From Phocaeicola coprocola DSM 17136 (lineage in GTDB: Bacteria; Bacteroidota; Bacteroidia; Bacteroidales; Bacteroidaceae): a stretch of 64,000 nt of DNA. Each line of letters begins with the position of its first letter. Position 1 is the first letter of the stretch. The DNA lies in contig NZ_DS981439.1 of NCBI RefSeq assembly GCF_000154845.1, positions 1 through 64,000 on the forward strand. The letters are read 5' to 3'. Positions 35,291 through 43,851 of this stretch are shown here, piece after piece. Made by a program: the position numbers and the translations under genes. Under the pieces are notes generated by a model. It had not been told where the DNA came from and ran no database searches. It saw nothing but the letters and a program-made list of their open reading frames with translations.

Positions 35291-35704
35291 TCAAAATTCA
35301 AATAATGAGGGTTGGACTTGTGTTTCTTTTTTCGCTGTCGGCTTGTTGCGGTTCTGTAACTTTTGGAGTTCCATCTGCTGATATTGGGCAACCGCCTTTC
35401 TCCTTGCTTCCTGCTTTTCCTCTTCTGTCAGTTCCACCACATGGTTTACAGCTACTTGACATTGTATCGGTTTGCCTACTTCAATCTCGTTTTCATCGTA
35501 ATAGTGAATGGCTTGTCCGTAAATCTCTTCGTCTGAAAAGCCGTTGCAACCGCTTTTCTGCACATAGTTCAGAATGTATGTGACACAATCGTCTATGTTC
35601 TTGGCTGGGTTGCGGTAGCTTTTGGCGAATAGTTCATCTTCCGCTGCTCTCTGCTCCAAAAACATCTGTATAGTTCGTTTGAAATGGTCTGTTCCTTTCA
35701 TCAT
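35291..35704 (-). CDS. PcfK-like protein
   Basis: A 137-residue PcfK-family protein (MKGTDHFKRTIQMFLEQRAAEDELFAKSYRNPAKNIDDCVTYI...; DEEIYGQAIHYYDENEIE) with a glutamine-rich tail. Always adjacent to PcfJ, as here (2 bp gap). Role unknown. Confidence 0.8.
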   Translation of the reverse strand: MMKGTDHFKRTIQMFLEQRAAEDELFAKSYRNPAKNIDDCVTYILNYVQKSGCNGFSDEEIYGQAIHYYDENEIEVGKPIQCQVAVNHVVELTEEEKQEARRKAVAQYQQMELQKLQNRNKPTAKKETQVQPSLFEF

Positions 35705-35708
35705 AATC

Positions 35709-35966
35709 TCAAATTTTAGTCGGGTTGTCGTTCAAATAAAGTATCTCGCAATCTTCCACTTCTGTGGGAAGTCCGAAAAGGGGGTAATGGGTGAAATAAG
35801 GCTGTGCGTTCCCTTCTTCATCTGTGAGGGGTGAAACATCTTGTACTTGCCATTGCTTCATCCATCTGTCTATTGTCTGAACTTCATCGTCTGTGAGTGC
35901 GCTTGCATCGCCATTGATGATATAGGCTAAACTCCATGTGGGTATCTTTTCCGTTGTCCTGTTCAT
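35709..35966 (-). CDS. DUF6926-like small protein
   Basis: An 85-residue protein with the pattern IPTWSLAYIINGDASALTDDEVQTIDRWMKQW, which I recognise as the DUF6926-type start found in Bacteroidales elements. Ends LYLNDNPTKI. Stop lies 4 bp before pcfK. Confidence 0.55.
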   Translation of the reverse strand: MNRTTEKIPTWSLAYIINGDASALTDDEVQTIDRWMKQWQVQDVSPLTDEEGNAQPYFTHYPLFGLPTEVEDCEILYLNDNPTKI

Positions 35967-35984
35967 CTCCGTTTCTTTATGGGG

Positions 35985-36206
35985 TCAGACAATCTCTTGT
36001 AAAATCTCCGTGTGGTATTGTGGAGGACATTCCACCAAAAGAAAACCGATAAAGTCCTTTCTCGCTTCCTTGTTGAGTTCGTGGTATAGCCTTCTTAGAG
36101 TTGAATGGTTGCCGTTGATGTAGGTTTCCACCATATACTCAAAGATGTTGTCCACCTCGTAAAACCTGCATTGCTGTGCTGCTGTTCTGCTGTATCTTCT
36201 TGCCAT
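35985..36206 (-). CDS. Hypothetical small helical protein
   Basis: A 73-residue protein starting MARRYSRTAAQQCRFYEVDNIFEYMVETYINGN. ATG 36206 chosen; the frame open to 36401 reads through the next gene and adds non-sense. No family recognised. Confidence 0.6.
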   Translation of the reverse strand: MARRYSRTAAQQCRFYEVDNIFEYMVETYINGNHSTLRRLYHELNKEARKDFIGFLLVECPPQYHTEILQEIV

Positions 36207-36217
36207 ATCTTTATTTG

Positions 36218-36436
36218 TTAAATAGTTAATAACCAAATGAAAAAGCCGATTGCCGCCATTACTGAAAATAGGGAGATTAGGATGCCGAACATGATGCTCA
36301 ACATGCCGAATAGGATTTCTCCTATGATACCTACTACCAAACCGCCAGCACAAAAGGCTATGTTTGATGTTGCCGTTACTACTGCGGATAATGCTTTCCA
36401 CAATACCTTTCCGATGTCACTCAATATCATTCTCAT
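36218..36436 (-). CDS. Small membrane protein, first gene of the accessory cluster
   Basis: A 72-residue, almost fully hydrophobic protein with two membrane helices (about residues 22-44 and 46-70). First gene of the minus-strand cluster. Possibly related to entry exclusion or to the mating apparatus; no family recognised. Confidence 0.6.
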   Translation of the reverse strand: MRMILSDIGKVLWKALSAVVTATSNIAFCAGGLVVGIIGEILFGMLSIMFGILISLFSVMAAIGFFIWLLTI

Positions 36437-36591
36437 ATTTTCCGATTTTAGATTGTTGATTACCTTGTTCGGATTTGGAGTGGGCGGTTTCTTTTTCTTT
36501 TCGCCTCTCTGTATGTCCGATGTTTTCTTGTGACGTCTTCCGACCGCATTGGTCGTTTTCGTTTCGGGGGCTTCTCAAAGGTTAGGGAGTA

Positions 36592-36686
36592 GGATTAGCA
36601 AATTTTTTAGATAAAATACTACCCCTGAAAGGGCGTGGAGATTTTTCGACAAAAAATTTGAGTTCCTAATCCCGTCTTTACCTTTG
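36592..36686 (+). promoter_or_regulatory. Interrupted palindrome with a promoter into structured DNA
   Basis: GGATTAG + CAAATTTTTT (36592-36608) and AAAAAATTTG (36651-36660) + CTAATCC (36666-36672) form a long inverted repeat. Within the right arm, TTTG (36657-36660) and TACCTTTG (36679-36686), 18 bp apart, make a plus-strand promoter reading into the non-coding region that follows. The repeat could be its operator. Confidence 0.55.
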
Positions 36687-36887
36687 CCCCATGCAACGAA
36701 AATGACACCTGATGCCGTCCTGGATGGCGGCATGGAAACAGAGGCATACGCATAGAGAGGCGGAAAGGAAAAGGGAACAGAGGTATTGGCGTGCAGCGCC
36801 ATGTGGATGGATTAAGGGCGGTGCTACAACTAAGGGGAAAGTTGGCTTTCCGACCACCGTGTGGAAATCCTGTAACCGTCATTGTCA

Positions 36888-37000
36888 TACGTGCATGGCT
36901 TGCGGTTACTGGTGTTCCTCCGGTGGTACATTGTCGTAAAAACGGGATTGTCTGCTGTTGCTTTGTCTGCAATGGAAGGCAAACTGGTTTTACGACACGG
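36888..37000 (+). repeat. Structured repeat copy 1 in non-coding DNA
   Basis: Begins ATGGCTTGCGGTTACTGGTG and continues through CTCCGGTGGTACATTG. It then makes a stem: TGTCGTAAAA (36932-36941) with TTTTACGACA (36988-36997), loop 46 nt. A related copy with altered but still paired bases lies at 37378-37463. No reliable ORF uses this segment. Confidence 0.5.
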
Positions 37001-37006
37001 GGCTTT

Positions 37007-37075
37007 GTAGCCGAAAATGGTCACAAGAACAGATCCACGCTTGGCGTGTCCTGTAGAAGTGGCATTTTCGGCTAC
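37007..37075 (+). repeat. 13-bp perfect inverted repeat with nested hairpin
   Basis: GTAGCCGAAAATG (37007-37019) and its complement (37063-37075) surround a CACGC/GCGTG hairpin (37036-37048). It follows copy 1 of the structured repeat directly. No gene; a folded RNA or a protein-binding site is possible. Confidence 0.5.
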
Positions 37076-37141
37076 TTGTATATGGATGAAATAATGACTG
37101 TAAGAACGGTTTTACCGTTTTAGTACAAGCATATAAAAGAA

Positions 37142-37324
37142 GTGCCCACGGCGATGGCAGTGTCATTTATGACATTGTGGTCGCTGTTGGCTTTTCTTTT
37201 GCTTGTACTGTTTCTGAAATCGGCTTTTAGTAGGCAGAAAGCGTTTTTGGAATTTTATGAAGAAAATGGGTTTCTGACTACGATAAATAAAGCAAAAATA
37301 GGTTGTGCGATAAAAAGGAGGTGA
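37142..37324 (+). CDS. Doubtful 60-residue ORF
   Basis: GTG-started ORF with one hydrophobic segment (LWSLLAFLLLVLFLKSAF). Only a plausible membrane segment supports it; it lies inside structured non-coding DNA and may be by chance. Confidence 0.2.
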   Translation: MPTAMAVSFMTLWSLLAFLLLVLFLKSAFSRQKAFLEFYEENGFLTTINKAKIGCAIKRR

Positions 37325-37377
37325 AACCTTCTTCATCGTTGAGTAACTTCTGTAATAAGCATTAGTCATGGAATAGC

Positions 37378-37463
37378 ATGGCTTGCGGTTATAGGTGTTA
37401 CTCCGGTGTATTGCCTTAAAATGGACTTTGGAGATTTACAGAAAAGTCGGTTTTAAGGCAGTG
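37378..37463 (+). repeat. Structured repeat copy 2
   Basis: Shares ATGGCTTGCGGTTA and GGTGTT.CTCCGGTG with copy 1. Stem TGCCTTAAAA (37412-37421) with TTTTAAGGCA (37451-37460), loop 29 nt. Two stem bases changed relative to copy 1 with the partner changed to match (GTCGT/ACGAC versus GCCTT/AAGGC), a covariation signal. Confidence 0.5.
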
Positions 37464-37583
37464 GTCTTTCTGAAAAATGAAACAACAAATTGAAATACAA
37501 TGTATAAGACGTTATTAGAGAACTAATTAGAGGTCTGAACTTTAATCCATACCGATTTGATTTTGAAAAAAATAGGATAAAAG

Positions 37584-37615
37584 TTTGCTGTTACAGAAAA
37601 AGTGTGTATCTTTGC
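37584..37615 (+). promoter_or_regulatory. Full promoter; also fits the CTnDOT att core consensus
   Basis: TTTG (37584-37587), 19 bp, TATCTTTG (37607-37614) is a consensus promoter, yet no ORF follows closely. The string GTATCTTTGC (37606-37615) also fits GTANNTTTGC, the published integration core of CTnDOT-family elements, so this may be an element end instead of or as well as a promoter. Confidence 0.5.
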
Positions 37616-37719
37616 AACCGTAATGATAAAACGCGCAGATATTGTTAAGTCACATTAGGACATAATCAGTCAAATGTTCGTTACATATTCGTTACAGAAA
37701 AGATATACGGTCGTTGTAA

Positions 37720-37738
37720 CAATTTGAAAATCAAATTG
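37720..37738. repeat. Palindrome beside the tRNA 3' end
   Basis: CAATTTG and CAAATTG around AAAAT, 10 bp before the tRNA fragment. Possible recombinase-binding arm site at an element end. Confidence 0.35.
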
Positions 37739-37748
37739 TGGACATTTT

Positions 37749-37772
37749 CGGGTTCGAGTCCCGTACGCACCG
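37749..37772 (+). other. tRNA 3' end, probable attachment-site scar
   Basis: CGGG-TTCGAGT-CCCGT followed by ACGCACC-G (37749-37772) reads as a T-loop, T-stem 3' strand, acceptor 3' strand and discriminator base of a tRNA whose 5' acceptor would be GGTGCGT. No 5' part of a tRNA precedes it; instead there is palindromic AT-rich DNA. The first T-stem base is T where A is needed. It is followed by a terminator, as a real tRNA end would be. This is the pattern left when an element integrates into a tRNA 3' end. The intact tRNA would be at the other element end, outside the window. Confidence 0.6.
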
Positions 37773-37775
37773 CAG

Positions 37776-37813
37776 AAGTCTGCAAATCATTTTGATTTGT
37801 AGACTTTTTTTAT
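37776..37813 (+). terminator. Terminator after the tRNA 3' end
   Basis: AAGTCTGCAAATCA (37776-37789) pairs along its whole length, with one G-U, to TGATTTGTAGACTT (37793-37806), then a T-run. Likely the native terminator of the split tRNA transcript. Confidence 0.8.
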
Positions 37814-38131
37814 GTTATAAACTGTAGTCTTGACATTTTTCATTACCGAATCATTGCAGAATTTCTAACCGTTGCAACGGCTTATGTACAAACTCGTAGA
37901 TTTTATCTTTTCCTATTTGCTTATATTAGTTAGTTGACAAGTTTTTTGTTGTAGATCTTACTGACGAACATTGTCATTCGAAAAAGGATAGAAAAAGAGA
38001 AGTTTATGGTTATAAGAAAGGGTAAAAAAAGTACCATATCAGTAAGCAAATAATCCGAAACAGAGTGAATAGATCTTAAATTTGACAGATATTAGATAAT
38101 AAAGTATCAAACGCTCTTGAGTCAGATGTGC
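37814..38131. other. 318-bp AT-rich gap before the esterase gene
   Basis: No ORF and no strong hairpin seen. AT-rich sequence that probably belongs to the chromosome side of the att scar. Confidence 0.4.
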
Positions 38132-38139
38132 TATATTTG
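38132..38139 (+). promoter_or_regulatory. -7 box of the esterase operon
   Basis: TATATTTG, 18 bp before ATG 38158. No good -33 box at the usual distance, which suggests an activator-dependent promoter. Confidence 0.5.
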
Positions 38140-38157
38140 CAGAAAATACTATGATAT

Positions 38158-39264
38158 ATGAAAAACAAAAACTATTTGTATGGTTTATTGCTGTACGGAT
38201 TCATAGCCGGATTTACTTCTCCGGTTTCAGCCGAAATCCGTCAGTGTGATAAAGAATTTATATCCTCAGATGATTCACGCATCGTTTATATGGGAAGAAT
38301 TAGCCGGAGTATTCCTCATATTGTCCGTTTTACTTATCCGGGAGTCAGTATACTGGCAAACTTTGAAGGAACATCCTTACAGATGAAAGCAAAACCGGGA
38401 AGCGGAGCGTTTATGGTAGAAGTTGACGATGAATTGCCTTATCGGATTAACTTCGCTGAAAACGATTCGATCCAGACGTTAGCAGAAGGATTACCGGAAG
38501 GAACACACCGTGTTCGCATTATGTATGCCATAGAAGGATATGAACTGAAGCCAGCATTCAAGGGCTTTTATTTAGATAAAGGATGCAGACTGGCCGAGGC
38601 TCCGGTGTTACCTGAACGTCGAATTGAATTTATCGGTAATTCCATTACTTGCGGTTATGGAGTAGAATCAGAAAATCCTTCTGATCCGTTTACCTATGAA
38701 ACAGAAAATCATTTTTATACATATGCAGCCCGTACGGCGAGAGCATTGAAAGCCCAGCATCTGGTAGTGGCCCGTTCCGGAATCGGTGTATACCGTAACT
38801 ACGGTGCACCTCGTTCGGGCAGTAAGGACTGTATGCCTGCCATGTACGAACAGGTCCTTTTTACAGACTCTACAGAGTTATGGGATCATACGCTTTATAC
38901 ACCGGATGTGGTGTGTATTAATTTGGGAACAAATGATACAAGTCTCGACAATTATGACATGAATCTGCTGACTGAGGGATATCGCAGTTTTGTGAAAAAG
39001 CTCCGTGCTGTCTATCCTCATGCTAAACTGGTATTGCTGACAGGTTCCATGATGAATGGAAAACCATTGGATGATGTAAAGAAAGCAATGGATACCGTAG
39101 TGGGTGAAATGAACAGTCATGGAGATAAAGAGATATATCGTTTTGATATGTCGCCTCAGACAGGTTCGCTGGGGATAGGTGCTAGTTACCATCCTTCCAT
39201 GCGACAGCATCAGAAGATGGCTTCAGAGCTGACCGCCTTCCTTAAGAAACTGATGAAATGGTAA
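38158..39264 (+). CDS. Secreted CE2-type SGNH carbohydrate esterase
   Basis: A 368-residue protein: signal peptide (LYGLLLYGFIAGFTSPVSA), an N-terminal jelly-roll domain (about 40-140), then a CE2-type SGNH domain with block I IEFIGNSITCGYG (Ser162), NLGTNDTS, and YHPSMRQHQKMA (His345). CE2 enzymes remove acetyl groups from plant or host glycans, often in the periplasm. The next gene is another esterase, 31 bp away, so they form one operon. Confidence 0.8.
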   Translation: MKNKNYLYGLLLYGFIAGFTSPVSAEIRQCDKEFISSDDSRIVYMGRISRSIPHIVRFTYPGVSILANFEGTSLQMKAKPGSGAFMVEVDDELPYRINFAENDSIQTLAEGLPEGTHRVRIMYAIEGYELKPAFKGFYLDKGCRLAEAPVLPERRIEFIGNSITCGYGVESENPSDPFTYETENHFYTYAARTARALKAQHLVVARSGIGVYRNYGAPRSGSKDCMPAMYEQVLFTDSTELWDHTLYTPDVVCINLGTNDTSLDNYDMNLLTEGYRSFVKKLRAVYPHAKLVLLTGSMMNGKPLDDVKKAMDTVVGEMNSHGDKEIYRFDMSPQTGSLGIGASYHPSMRQHQKMASELTAFLKKLMKW

Positions 39265-39295
39265 ACTGAAAGAATTACTTTAAAATATTGAAGAT

Positions 39296-40720
39296 ATGAA
39301 AAAATGGATTATCAGTGCCTGTCTGCTGATGATGCAGGCTGGGGCATGGGCAAAAGTTACATTGCCTGATATTATGAGCGACAATATGGTTTTGCAGCAA
39401 CAGACGGAAGCCTGTTTGTGGGGAAAAGCCAATGCAAATGCCGAAGTTACAATCCGTCCGTCGTGGAATCGTGAAACATACAAGGTTACTGCCGGTGCAG
39501 ACGGAAAGTGGATTGCAAAGATTAAGACTCCTACGGCAAGTTACAACGCTTACACCATTTCTATTTCCGATGGTGAAGAAATCATTTTGAATAATGTACT
39601 GGTAGGAGAAGTATGGTTCTGTTCTGGTCAGTCGAACATGGAGATGCCGTTGAGAGGCTTCTGGAATTGTCCGATAGCAGGAGCTAATGAAACGATCGCT
39701 ACTTCATCAAAGTGGAAAGGAATCCGTGTAGCTACTGTTGAAAAGAACGGACAATTGCAGCCTGTCGACGAATGTAAAGGAAGCTGGAAAGTTAGTAATC
39801 CGGAAAATGCTCCGGCATTCAGCGCGACAGCCTTTAACTTTGCGATGATGATGAATCAGGTACTGGATATTCCAATTGGTATTATCAACTGTAGCTGGGG
39901 AGGTTCGATGGTAGAAGGATGGTTGCCCCGTGAGATTGTTTCTCAATATCCCGATATTGACTTGAAACGTGATATCCGTAAGGAAGACGGACACGACTGG
40001 TGGCATTATCTGAGTCCGACATTGATGTACAACGGTATGCTGAAACCTTTGCAGAATTATACTATTAAGGGATTTTTGTGGTACCAGGGAGAATCGAACG
40101 TAGGTAAACATAAAACGTATGCTGAACGTTTGAAAACGATGGTCGAACTCTGGCGTAAAGAGTGGGGATTGGGTGAGTTGCCGTTCTATTATGTAGAGAT
40201 AGCTCCATTCAATTCTACAGAAACTACAGGATGTGCATTGCTTCGCGAAGCACAGTTCCAGGCACAGTCTATCATTCCAAACAGTGGAATGATTTCTACA
40301 AACGATTTGGTAGAACCTTATGAAATAAAAAATGTTCATCCTAAAAATAAGACTGATGTAGGAAAACGTCTTGCCTATATGGCATTGAGTAAGACTTATC
40401 ATGTTCCGGGTATAGAAGCTTACGGACCAGTCTACAAATCGATGGAAGTAAAGGATGGTGCAGCTATCTTGTCATTCGATCATGCAGAAGAAGGATTTAA
40501 CCGTTTGTCTGATATGGAAGGATTTGAGGTTGCAGGAAGTGACAAGGTCTTTTATCCGGCAAAAGCTGAGGTCTTTAATAATTTGCAGATAAAGGTGACT
40601 TGTGATAAGGTTGCACAGCCCGTTGCTGTACGTTATTGTTTCCGAGATTTCCAGCCGGGAAATGTTGCAAATCTTCGTGAACTTCCTTTATATCCGTTCC
40701 GCACTGATAATTGGGAATAA
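39296..40720 (+). CDS. Sialate O-acetylesterase family protein (CE20-like)
   Basis: A 474-residue secreted protein: signal (MKKWIISACLLMMQAGAWA), beta domain at 20-100, then an SGNH core with FCSGQSNMEMPL (Ser113), FLWYQGESN, and the C-terminal His in IKNVHPKNKTDVG. The family removes O-acetyl groups from sialic acids or plant glycans. Its pairing with a CE2 esterase and a GH36 enzyme suggests deacetylation of acetylated galacto-glycans, but the target cannot be deduced from sequence. Confidence 0.85.
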   Translation: MKKWIISACLLMMQAGAWAKVTLPDIMSDNMVLQQQTEACLWGKANANAEVTIRPSWNRETYKVTAGADGKWIAKIKTPTASYNAYTISISDGEEIILNNVLVGEVWFCSGQSNMEMPLRGFWNCPIAGANETIATSSKWKGIRVATVEKNGQLQPVDECKGSWKVSNPENAPAFSATAFNFAMMMNQVLDIPIGIINCSWGGSMVEGWLPREIVSQYPDIDLKRDIRKEDGHDWWHYLSPTLMYNGMLKPLQNYTIKGFLWYQGESNVGKHKTYAERLKTMVELWRKEWGLGELPFYYVEIAPFNSTETTGCALLREAQFQAQSIIPNSGMISTNDLVEPYEIKNVHPKNKTDVGKRLAYMALSKTYHVPGIEAYGPVYKSMEVKDGAAILSFDHAEEGFNRLSDMEGFEVAGSDKVFYPAKAEVFNNLQIKVTCDKVAQPVAVRYCFRDFQPGNVANLRELPLYPFRTDNWE

Positions 40721-40741
40721 ATTATAAAACTTATTTATTCT

Positions 40742-40789
40742 AAAAGAGCCATGTCAATATTCCGAAATGGAGTTTGATATGGCTCTTTT
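40742..40789 (+). terminator. Terminator after the esterase operon
   Basis: AAAAGAGCCAT (40742-40752) and ATGGCTCTTTT (40779-40789) pair perfectly, followed by ATTGTTTTC. The 265 bp from here to 41054 hold no gene. Confidence 0.85.
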
Positions 40790-41054
40790 ATTGTTTTCTA
40801 TGTCATATATGTTTTTTGGGTTTAAATGAACATTGACAGGTCATTGGACATATACGACAACTATGGGTTATGGCTGAGGGCTGTTATAGAAAATAATCTG
40901 TTGGATTGTATTATTTCCACAGTGTGAAGAACTTAAAATGATTAGATCTTTGAGGTTGGGAACCGGCATATGAAAAAATATGCTGTACATTTTGTCTGTT
41001 GAGTAAATGAAAGGTCTTGGATAGCATATCAGATTGGAAATTCTGATGAACGAA

Positions 41055-41093
41055 AAAGGCTGTTTCAGACCTAAAACCTCTGAAACAGCCTTT
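41055..41093 (-). terminator. Terminator of the GH36 gene
   Basis: Perfect 15-bp stem AAAGGCTGTTTCAGA (41055-41069) / complement (41079-41093), loop CCTAAAACC. On the minus strand it follows the alpha-galactosidase stop (41115) by 21 bp and ends in a U-rich run. Confidence 0.85.
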
Positions 41094-41114
41094 ATTTTTA
41101 CTTAATTTACAGAC

Positions 41115-43331
41115 TTATTTTACTTCTTCCAAATACAAGACTCTGCTGGAATAATCATTCTGTTTGTGATAATCAACGATATGGTTGTAAGGTATTTCCA
41201 GTCCGTTCGCCATCAGATAAGCACCACTGTATACCTTCCCTTCAAAGGCAAGCGGTTGATTGTCTATGCGGTTCAGTTCTGTGATGCGGTACTTTTTGTC
41301 AGGATTAAGTCCTGCCATTGTTACGCGAGGCAAATGTTGGTTGACGAAGTGTTCTGTTTTCCACCAGTAGAATACGGCCTTGTCCTTTTCAGGGCTAGTG
41401 TACATCAGCGAAGCTACTCCCAGACGGTCGTAAGGTGAGATGAGGCGGTAAATATCTCCCAACTGCACAACTGGGCGAATCTTTTTATAGTCAGCTATAG
41501 CCTTGCGGCATAAGTCCTTTTCTTCATCGGTCATATTCTTGGGCTGAATTTCCATACCCAGTCGTCCGCTCATTGCCACATCAATACGGTATTTTAATGG
41601 AATGGTACGGAAAGTCTGATGATTAGGAGCTGCGCTGATATGTGAAGCCATGGCAATAGCAGGGAAGAAGTACGATGTTCCCCATTGCATATATACGCGC
41701 TGAAGTGCATCGGTATTGTCGCTCACCCAAAATTCATCAAAATAGGGAAGAATACCATAGTTGGCACGTCCGCCACCGCTTGCACATGCTTGAATAGTCA
41801 AATCTGGATATTTGGCACGGATGCGCTGGCATATTTTTTCGAATCCTTTGTGGAATTCTATATACATATGGCTTTGTTTATCCGCAGGCAGATAGTTGGA
41901 ACCATGATTCATGATAGCCATGTTTGCATCCCATTTGATATAAGCTATTTCAGGGTAATTTGTCATCAAGTCGTCTACGACTTTAAATACGAAATCCTGT
42001 ACTTCCGGATTGGCCAGGTCAAGTACTACCTGTGTACCTCCACGTCCCAGTACCGGGTCACGCTGAGGAGCTTTCAGTATCCATTCAGGATGTTTTTCAT
42101 ACAGTTCGCTGGTCGTGTTTGCCATTTCAGGCTCTATCCAGATACCAAACTTGATTCCGTGTTTCTTGGCGTCTCTTATCAATCCCTCAATGCCTTCGGG
42201 AAGCTTGTTCTTGTCTACTACCCAGTCGCCCAGTGAAGAACTGTCGTTCTTACGCGGATATTTGTCGCCGAACCATCCGTCGTCCATTACGAAAAGTTCA
42301 CCTCCCATTGAGGCAATGTCACCCATCATCTGGTCCATGCCCTTCTGGTTAATATCGAAATATACACCTTCCCAGCTGTTCAGCAGAATATCGCGTACGG
42401 TGTTACCATGTGCCAGCTTATACGCTCTTCCCCATTTATGGAAGTTACGGCTCGCACCGCTCAGACCTTCGTTGCTATATGTAAGTGCAACGGCAGGAGT
42501 CTGAAATACAGTTCCTTTAGGAAGTGTATACGAAGAGTTCTCTTCGTTGATACCTGCATAAAACTGATGGTAGTCGCTGTCGTCAGTATCTATTCTCAGT
42601 TTGTAGTTTCCCGAGTAACAAAGTGCAGCTCCGATAACACGTCCTTTGTTTTCCTGAGGAGCGCCATCGAGTGAAAACATCACTTCCGCGTGCGATGTGT
42701 GTGAATTGCGTGCACCGTCTTTGTTCTTGATAATTGTCATGCCCGGTTGTAAAGGCTCTTGGGTAAGCTGACCTTCGTTAGCCCATGAACCTGATAAATG
42801 TGAAAGCCATACGTTTCCTCTGCGGATTGGCAAGTAGGCAGATGCAAATTGTGTCAGGTAAACAGGTTTTTTCTCTGTGTGGCTTATTTCAGTCCATGTT
42901 TCTATCATGTCTACATCTTCGTAGGCTTTATAGCGTACATCTATATAGAAAGGATATACCTTATCTTTCAGACGTACAGTGGTTAGTGTAGCCTGATTCT
43001 CTTTATCAGTACTTACGCTTACCACTTCCATTTGTGTTGACATGTTTCCATCACCATGTCTGACAGCCAGTGCAGTTTCTCCAGGGCAGTTCATACCATA
43101 AGTCGGATAAGCTGTATGGTCGCAGTTCTTGCCCCCGTTGATATTCTGTAAATCAGTTTCATTTAACTTGTTTCCATAATAAAGATACTTCAGCTCACCA
43201 CCGGTTGGTGCATTCAGAACAAGCGAAGTGTTTGGGGTAGAAATGCAAATGTTTTGTGCCCACATGTTTCCAGCAAGTAAAGAGAATCCTGCCAGCAGAT
43301 AGATTTTGTTTTTTACTTTCATGCTTTTCAT
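41115..43331 (-). CDS. Secreted GH36 alpha-galactosidase
   Basis: A 738-residue glycoside hydrolase family 36 enzyme. Signal peptide (YLLAGFSLLAGNMWAQ), N-terminal beta-supersandwich, then the barrel: FVMDDGWFG, IEPEMAN, nucleophile Asp468 in YIKWDAN, C-x-SGGGR-like ACASGGGR, and acid/base Asp538 in WVSDNTDALQR. Releases terminal alpha-linked galactose from oligosaccharides such as raffinose-type sugars or galacto-glycans, likely in the periplasm. It is divergent from the esterase operon's direction but convergent in position. Three phased repeats upstream suggest regulated expression. Confidence 0.92.
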   Translation of the reverse strand: MKSMKVKNKIYLLAGFSLLAGNMWAQNICISTPNTSLVLNAPTGGELKYLYYGNKLNETDLQNINGGKNCDHTAYPTYGMNCPGETALAVRHGDGNMSTQMEVVSVSTDKENQATLTTVRLKDKVYPFYIDVRYKAYEDVDMIETWTEISHTEKKPVYLTQFASAYLPIRRGNVWLSHLSGSWANEGQLTQEPLQPGMTIIKNKDGARNSHTSHAEVMFSLDGAPQENKGRVIGAALCYSGNYKLRIDTDDSDYHQFYAGINEENSSYTLPKGTVFQTPAVALTYSNEGLSGASRNFHKWGRAYKLAHGNTVRDILLNSWEGVYFDINQKGMDQMMGDIASMGGELFVMDDGWFGDKYPRKNDSSSLGDWVVDKNKLPEGIEGLIRDAKKHGIKFGIWIEPEMANTTSELYEKHPEWILKAPQRDPVLGRGGTQVVLDLANPEVQDFVFKVVDDLMTNYPEIAYIKWDANMAIMNHGSNYLPADKQSHMYIEFHKGFEKICQRIRAKYPDLTIQACASGGGRANYGILPYFDEFWVSDNTDALQRVYMQWGTSYFFPAIAMASHISAAPNHQTFRTIPLKYRIDVAMSGRLGMEIQPKNMTDEEKDLCRKAIADYKKIRPVVQLGDIYRLISPYDRLGVASLMYTSPEKDKAVFYWWKTEHFVNQHLPRVTMAGLNPDKKYRITELNRIDNQPLAFEGKVYSGAYLMANGLEIPYNHIVDYHKQNDYSSRVLYLEEVK

Positions 43332-43492
43332 CTTTTTGATAATCGGTTTATGCAGTTATTAACTCATTTGCAAAAATAGTAATTATTTTATGAACAGACT
43401 GATATGGTTTTATCTTATTTTGATAGAAAGGTGGAAGTAAGATAAAATATTATCGGGAACAGGTGATAAAAGTTTGTACAGAAAATAAAAAA

Positions 43493-43546
43493 ATATCAGC
43501 ATGTTTTCCTGAAGATATCAGCATATTTCTTTGAAAATATCAGCAT
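43493..43546. repeat. Three ATATCAGCAT repeats at exact 22-bp spacing
   Basis: ATATCAGCAT starts at 43493, 43515 and 43537, each on the same DNA face (two turns). They lie 160-215 bp upstream of the GH36 start (43331, minus strand). A tandem operator for an activator of the alpha-galactosidase is the simplest reading. They are too short and few for a CRISPR array. Confidence 0.6.
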
Positions 43547-43819
43547 GTTTTTTCTATAAACGTGAACACGTTTTTTCTTCGGTTTTATGGTTTTGTCATT
43601 TTATTTTTATATTTGATGTAGTCTGAAGGTATTTAATTGACTACAAATAGATTAAAAGAAACTCGCATGAGAATGGGCAACGGATAAGAAATTGGTAAAG
43701 TGCTTTGATACACTATATTTCTCATGCTGTCAAACAACTCTTATTTGTTTGCAAATATAATATTATTGCAGGTAATAATCAAAAATAACGAGGTTTATTT
43801 TCATTTTTACCTGCTGATA

Positions 43820-43851
43820 TTTGTTCCGGATTATCAGATGCGATATATTTG
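43820..43851 (+). promoter_or_regulatory. Consensus promoter for the second AraC regulator
   Basis: TTTG (43820-43823), exactly 20 bp, TATATTTG (43844-43851), about 98 bp before ATG 43949. Well-formed. Confidence 0.8.

Noticed and set aside
36712-37123. Overlapping plus-strand ORFs in the structured region (36712-36939 and 36791-37123)
   Set aside because: Low-complexity Cys/Arg-rich products, no family, and the stem pairing explains the base pattern better.
40790-41054. Small gene between the two terminators
   Set aside because: Only short frames without start context; treated as empty.
43493-43546. Short CRISPR or microsatellite
   Set aside because: Only three 10-base copies at 22 bp spacing, upstream of a gene, no cas genes.
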